Assembly: GCA_904419105.1 (NCBI GenBank)
Contig: CAJFQR010000069.1
Location: 1-7,702 of the forward strand
DNA from: Candidatus Avimicrobium faecavium
GTDB lineage: Bacteria > Bacillota > Clostridia > Oscillospirales > Ruminococcaceae
Reading direction: 5' to 3'
DNA: 7,702 nt
In this document: positions 4,888-7,702 of the stretch, piece by piece
How positions within the stretch are numbered: position 1 is the stretch's first letter
Layout of the letters: each line of letters starts with the position of its first letter
Notes under the pieces: model-generated
What the model was told of the DNA's origin: nothing
The model's input: the letters and a program-made list of their open reading frames with translations, nothing else
Databases searched by the model: none
Translations under genes and position numbers: made by a program

Positions 4888-5919
4888 ATGCCCATCGCAC
4901 ACTACGCACCGGCGGTGTACAGCCGCTTTTGCTGCACCGCCTCCGCCTGCTCCGACAACTGCTGCATCGGCTGGGAGATCGACATCGACCCGGACACCGC
5001 CCGGTTCTACGACACGCTGCCCGGACCGGACGGGGACTGGCTGCGGGCGGGGATCTCGCCGCCGGGGGAGCTGCCCCGCCGCTTCTGCGCCGGGGAGGAC
5101 GGGCGCTGCCCGTTCCTCGATGAGAACAATCTGTGCGGGGCCTATCTGCGCCTTGGCGAACGGGCGATGGCGGAGATCTGCCGGGAGCACCCGCGGTTTC
5201 ACAACTGGTGCGGACCGTTCGTCGAGAGCGGGCTCGGCCTCTGCTGTGAGGAGGCCTGCCGGCTGATCCTCACCGGGCGGGAGCCCTTCCGGCTGACCCG
5301 GCTGGAAGATCTGCCGGACGATCCGGAGGGGACGATGGAACCGCTGGAGCCGCTGCTGGCACTGCGCCGCCGGGCCTTCCGGCTGCTGGAGGAGCGCCCG
5401 CTGCCCGAAGCACTGGAGGCACTTGCCCGGCTGGGGTATGCCGCCCAGCACTGCCCCGGCGCTCCGGACCGGGCACCTCTGCCGGAAACAGCCCTTCCGC
5501 CCCTCACCGGACAGGACGGGGCGGCGCTGGTGGAGGGCTTCGCCCGGCTGGAGCGGCTTACCGATGAGTGGGAAGGACTGCTCGCCCAGGCGGCGGAGCA
5601 TCCGGAGCTCTTCGGGGCCTTCACGCTGCCGGGGGACCCGGAGGCCGAGGGGGATTACCGCCAGCTGGCGGGCTACCTGCTCTACCGCCACCTGCTGCCC
5701 TTTGGCCTGGACGGAGACCTTTGCGGACCGCTGGTGCTTCCGCTGGCGGTGTGCCGGCTGACAGCCGGGCTGGAGCGGCTCTGCGGCGGCGGCCGGGAGC
5801 AGAGGCTGCATCTGGCAAAGCTCTTCTCCAAGGAAGTGGAATACTGTGAGGAAAGCCTTCCGGCGCTGCTGCCGGAGCTCACCTACCGGCAGGCGCTGCG
5901 GGAGCGGCGGGCCGAGTGA
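4888..5919 (+). CDS. fliB: FliB-family (flagellin) lysine N-methylase-like protein
   Basis: A 343-residue, cysteine-rich cytoplasmic protein. The N-terminus has the FliB signature: YSRFCC, then C21-x3-C25-C26 followed by IGWEIDID, with C16 five residues before C21. CPFLDENNLC (74-83), an ICREHPRF segment (97-104) and GLGLCCEEACRLIL (115-128) follow, all typical of the family. In Salmonella, FliB methylates flagellin lysines. The clustered cysteines imply a bound metal or iron-sulfur centre. The C-terminal part (130-343) is helical and Leu/Ala/Arg-rich, with no motif I can assign. The start is fixed by AAGGAGG at 4874-4880, 7 nt before the ATG. No flagellin or flagellar gene is in the window, and many relatives of the suspected host are non-motile, so the real substrate may not be flagellin. 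The family call is good; the symbol is only a family label. Confidence 0.82.
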   Translation: MPIAHYAPAVYSRFCCTASACSDNCCIGWEIDIDPDTARFYDTLPGPDGDWLRAGISPPGELPRRFCAGEDGRCPFLDENNLCGAYLRLGERAMAEICREHPRFHNWCGPFVESGLGLCCEEACRLILTGREPFRLTRLEDLPDDPEGTMEPLEPLLALRRRAFRLLEERPLPEALEALARLGYAAQHCPGAPDRAPLPETALPPLTGQDGAALVEGFARLERLTDEWEGLLAQAAEHPELFGAFTLPGDPEAEGDYRQLAGYLLYRHLLPFGLDGDLCGPLVLPLAVCRLTAGLERLCGGGREQRLHLAKLFSKEVEYCEESLPALLPELTYRQALRERRAE

Positions 5920-5923
5920 GATC

Positions 5924-5957
5924 CCCCCTTCGCCTATGGCGGAGGGGGCGCTTTTTT
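5924..5957 (+). terminator. terminator after the FliB-like gene
   Basis: An 11-bp stem with one G-U pair (5924-5934 with 5938-5948), a TAT loop, then CGC and T6 (5952-5957). It starts 5 bp after the stop codon. Confidence 0.9.
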
Positions 5958-6046
5958 GCCGGCTGGTGGGGGGCGGGCATTTTGTACAGAAAAAAACGGT
6001 CCCCGCAAGCAAAACGCCAAAGGTGTGAAATTTTTGATCAAAGCCC

Positions 6047-6075
6047 TTGCATTTCCACAAAAAGGCTGGTATAAT
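6047..6075 (+). promoter_or_regulatory. promoter of the M20 amidohydrolase gene
   Basis: TTGCAT (6047-6052), a 17-bp spacer and TATAAT (6070-6075) with a TGG extension. The palindrome TTTGATCAAA (6033-6042) lies just upstream and may be a regulator site. The leader contains the 8-bp direct repeat ACTGCAAT (6093-6100, 6108-6115) and AAGGAGGT at 6125-6132. Otherwise 5958-6046 shows nothing. Confidence 0.88.
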
Positions 6076-6139
6076 CGAAACAAGTTTTTCGCACTGCAAT
6101 GCGTAAAACTGCAATTTTAAGATCAAGGAGGTCACACAC

Positions 6140-7324
6140 ATGAGCGAACTGCTGGAACAGGCAAAGGCGCTTGCCCCGGAGCTGGTGCGCTGGAGACGGC
6201 ACATCCATGAAAATCCGGAGGTGAGCGCGGTTTTGCCCGAAACCTGCGCCTACGTCACCGAAGAGCTGCGTAAGATGGGCTATGAGCCCTATGATGTCGG
6301 CGGCGGCGTGGTGGCGATGCTGGACGGCGAACCGGACGGGAAAGTCATTCTGCTGCGGGGCGATATGGATGCCCTGCCGCTGACAGAGGAGTCCGGCGAG
6401 GCCTTTGCGAGCAAAAACCCCGGCAAGATGCACGCCTGCGGGCACGATACCCACACGGCCATGCTGCTGGGCGCCGCAAAGCTGCTGATGGATAACAAAG
6501 AGAAAGTCAAGGGCCGGGTGAAGTTTATGTTTCAGCCCGGTGAGGAGGGATACAACGGCTGCAAGAATATGATTGCCGCCGGCCTTCTGGAGGATCCTCA
6601 TGTGGATGTGGCCTTTGGTATGCACTCCTCCCCCGCCTGTGACTATCCCACCGGCACGGTGCTCTACTCCCCGAAGACCTATGCCGCCTCGGCGGACGCC
6701 TTCAAGGTGACGGTCCACGGAAAAGGCGCCCACGGCGCTCATCCGGAGGCGGGCATCGACCCGATCAACATCATCACCCACATCCAGCTGGCACTCCAGA
6801 CGCTGAACAGCCGGGAGCATATCCAGAAGGAACCGCTGATCCTCACCGTCTGCCAGATCGTAGCCGGCGATGCCTGTAACATCATCCCCGAGTCGGGCTT
6901 CTTCACCGGGACCATCCGCACCTTCAACCAGCAGGTGCGGGAGCACGCCCGCAAGCGGTTCATCGAGATTGTGAACGGCATCTGCGCCACCTTCGGCGGC
7001 AGCGCCGACATTGAGTGGACCACCGAGATGGCTCCGACTATCAACGACAGCACCGTCACCCCCGATGTCATCGGCTACATCAAGGAGCTGGTGGGCGAGG
7101 ACCAGGTGGCGGAGGTAGAGCCGTCGATGGGGTCCGAGGACTTCTCCGAGGTGCTGCTGCATGTGCCGGGCACCTACCTGAATGTCTCCTTCGGCTCGAA
7201 GGAGGAAGGGTACCTCTACGGCGCCCACCATCCCAAGGTGCGCCACAATGAGGAGGCCCTGCCGGTGGGCAGCGCCGTCTATGCCCAGGTGGCCATTGAG
7301 TGGCTGAAGAACCACCACGAGTAA
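6140..7324 (+). CDS. M20-family amidohydrolase (N-acyl-amino-acid/hippurate hydrolase-like)
   Basis: A 394-residue zinc-type amidohydrolase of the M20D group (hippuricase, aminoacylase, IAA-amino acid hydrolase-like). It should release amino acids from N-acyl or amide conjugates in the cytoplasm; the exact acyl group cannot be read from sequence. Visible motifs are RGDMDALP (73-80), HACGHDTH (98-105) with metal ligands C100 and H102, GEEG (134-137) with E135/E136, GMHSS (160-164) with H162, the dimerisation-domain segment KGAHGAHPE (195-203), SEDFSE (332-337) and AHHPKVRHNEEALPVG (362-377) with ligand H363. Length is normal. AAGGAGGT lies 7 nt before the ATG. It is a single-gene unit between its own promoter and two terminators. 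With the COG1228 pair it suggests use of peptides or conjugated amino acids. hipO- or abgB-like roles are both possible. Confidence 0.93.
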   Translation: MSELLEQAKALAPELVRWRRHIHENPEVSAVLPETCAYVTEELRKMGYEPYDVGGGVVAMLDGEPDGKVILLRGDMDALPLTEESGEAFASKNPGKMHACGHDTHTAMLLGAAKLLMDNKEKVKGRVKFMFQPGEEGYNGCKNMIAAGLLEDPHVDVAFGMHSSPACDYPTGTVLYSPKTYAASADAFKVTVHGKGAHGAHPEAGIDPINIITHIQLALQTLNSREHIQKEPLILTVCQIVAGDACNIIPESGFFTGTIRTFNQQVREHARKRFIEIVNGICATFGGSADIEWTTEMAPTINDSTVTPDVIGYIKELVGEDQVAEVEPSMGSEDFSEVLLHVPGTYLNVSFGSKEEGYLYGAHHPKVRHNEEALPVGSAVYAQVAIEWLKNHHE

Positions 7325-7333
7325 AAATGCCCT

Positions 7334-7354
7334 CTCCCAGTTTGCGGGAGTTTT
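7334..7354 (+). terminator. weak terminator hairpin after the M20 gene
   Basis: CTCCC (7334-7338), a 7-nt loop and GGGAG (7346-7350), followed by TTTT (7351-7354). It is short and probably leaky on its own, and it precedes the stronger hairpin at 7365. Confidence 0.55.
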
Positions 7355-7364
7355 CTGCCTGTGT

Positions 7365-7404
7365 AACACCGTCCTCGGGAAAATGCCGGGGGCGGTGTTT
7401 TTTT
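7365..7404 (+). terminator. strong terminator after the M20 gene
   Basis: A 14-bp stem with two G-U pairs (7365-7378 with 7386-7399), a 7-nt loop, and a T-run at 7398-7404. It separates the M20 unit from the tRNA promoter 12 bp downstream. Confidence 0.92.
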
Positions 7405-7415
7405 CTCCGGACCTC

Positions 7416-7444
7416 TTGCATTTTAGCCGGGATCCTGCTATAAT
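7416..7444 (+). promoter_or_regulatory. tRNA-Ala promoter
   Basis: TTGCAT (7416-7421), a 17-bp spacer and TATAAT (7439-7444) with a TGC extension. It shares CTTGCATTT and the extended -10 with the M20 promoter at 6047-6075. The predicted start is near 7451. Confidence 0.92.
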
Positions 7445-7448
7445 AGAG

Positions 7449-7469
7449 GACGCAGTTTACCGCTGCGTC
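7449..7469 (+). other. hairpin in the pre-tRNA 5' leader
   Basis: GACGCAG (7449-7455) pairs with CTGCGTC (7463-7469) around a 7-nt loop. The stem begins at about the predicted start site and ends 2 nt before the mature tRNA 5' end, so it may affect RNase P processing. Confidence 0.55.
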
Positions 7470-7471
7470 GT

Positions 7472-7547
7472 GGGCCCGTAGCTTAGCTGGGAAAGCGCTG
7501 CGTTCGCATCGCAGAGACCGAGGGTTCGAATCCCTTCGGGTCCACCA
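7472..7547 (+). tRNA. tRNA-Ala (anticodon CGC)
   Basis: A complete cloverleaf of 76 nt. The acceptor stem GGGCCCG pairs with CGGGTCC (7537-7543) and contains the G3-U70 wobble that identifies alanine tRNAs. The D stem is GCTT/AAGC, the anticodon stem CTGCG/CGCAG with loop TTCGCAT, and the anticodon CGC at 7505-7507 reads GCG codons. The T arm is GAGGG-TTCGAAT-CCCTT with a closing G-U. The discriminator is A7544 and the CCA end is encoded (7545-7547). It is transcribed alone from the promoter at 7416-7444. A CGC-specific alanine tRNA suits a GC-rich genome that uses GCG. Confidence 0.97.
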
Positions 7548-7590
7548 AAAGAAAAGGGCACCCGACTGGGTGCCTTTTTCTTTTGGTGGA
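7541..7590. terminator. tRNA terminator, a 23-bp inverted repeat that includes the tRNA 3' end
   Basis: 7541-7563 pairs with 7568-7590 over all 23 positions with a single G-U, around the 4-nt loop GACT. The functional core is GGCACCC/GGGTGCC, flanked by an A-rich 5' arm and T5 (7575-7579), and it could work in both directions. Unusually, the left arm covers the last three acceptor bases, the discriminator and the CCA of the tRNA, and the right arm holds their complement. Confidence 0.9.
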
Positions 7591-7592
7591 GA

Positions 7593-7680
7593 GGCATTTG
7601 GCGCGGCCAAATGCCGCCCGCTGCGATAGGGCGAGTTTGCGGCGCAAACTCGTTAGCTTGCCAGGGCTTTGCCCTGGCAA
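7593..7680. repeat. cluster of three palindromes with 3-nt loops (REP-like)
   Basis: Three perfect hairpins follow one another. The first is 10 bp (7593-7602 with 7606-7615, loop GCG), the second 9 bp (7632-7640 with 7644-7652, loop GGC) and the third 10 bp (7658-7667 with 7671-7680, loop TTT). No protein frame fits them. The dense small-loop palindromes outside genes resemble bacterial REP/BIME units. The remaining 22 bp (7681-7702) show nothing further and may be the start of more repeats. Confidence 0.85.
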
Positions 7681-7702
7681 TGCTTCGTTCCCGGCGGCAG
7701 GA

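Noticed and set aside
4702..6204. Long minus-strand frame opposite mtnN and the FliB-like gene
   Set aside because: It runs antisense across two genes, a terminator and two promoters; its Gln/Pro/Arg-rich translation reflects only high GC.
6038..7369. Long minus-strand frame opposite the M20 gene
   Set aside because: It is a shadow of the M20 coding sequence, extending over that gene's promoter and terminator with no motif of its own.
7080..7680. Minus-strand frames crossing the tRNA, with RRDSNPRS- and KGFEPS-like translations
   Set aside because: These are the well-known spurious peptides produced by translating the complement of tRNA genes.

Overview
The window is GC-rich with strong G/C bias at third codon positions, compact AAGGAGG-type ribosome binding sites, clean TTGNNN-17-TATAAT promoters and many intrinsic terminators. 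Together with the gene content this suggests a gut Clostridia genome, most likely Oscillospiraceae/Ruminococcaceae (Faecalibacterium, Gemmiger or Subdoligranulum-like). That placement comes from style and recall and was not tested by a search.

Layout. Positions 1-217 hold a 66-bp tandem repeat, followed by a bidirectional terminator (291-328). Positions 329-700 have no convincing gene but contain the minus-strand terminator of the next operon and an inverted-repeat-bounded segment. Two tandemly duplicated metal-dependent amidohydrolases (COG1228, imidazolone-propionase/prolidase-like) lie on the minus strand: 1993-3237 is transcribed first, then 701-1927. They align without gaps over about 405 residues at about 68% identity by hand count. 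Upstream of them (3238-3855) is an unusual minus-strand leader with a strong promoter, a hairpin at the RNA 5' end, a 41-codon small ORF with a perfect Shine-Dalgarno, and two successive intrinsic terminators before the first amidohydrolase.

The rest reads on the plus strand as single-gene units, each with its own promoter and terminator: an MTA/SAH nucleosidase (mtnN, 4091-4780), a cysteine-rich FliB-family lysine N-methylase (4888-5919), an M20-family amidohydrolase/aminoacylase (6140-7324) and tRNA-Ala(CGC) (7472-7547). The tRNA terminator is a 23-bp inverted repeat that includes the tRNA 3' CCA end, and it is followed by three tightly packed palindromes (7593-7680) resembling REP elements.

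Functional logic (inference). The COG1228 pair and the M20 enzyme fit cytoplasmic use of dipeptides and N-acyl amino acids. The nucleosidase would remove the S-adenosylhomocysteine made by methyltransferases such as the neighbouring FliB-like protein. The least explained parts are the leader/small-ORF region at 3283-3855, the FliB homologue with no flagellar gene in view, and the palindromic repeat systems at both edges.
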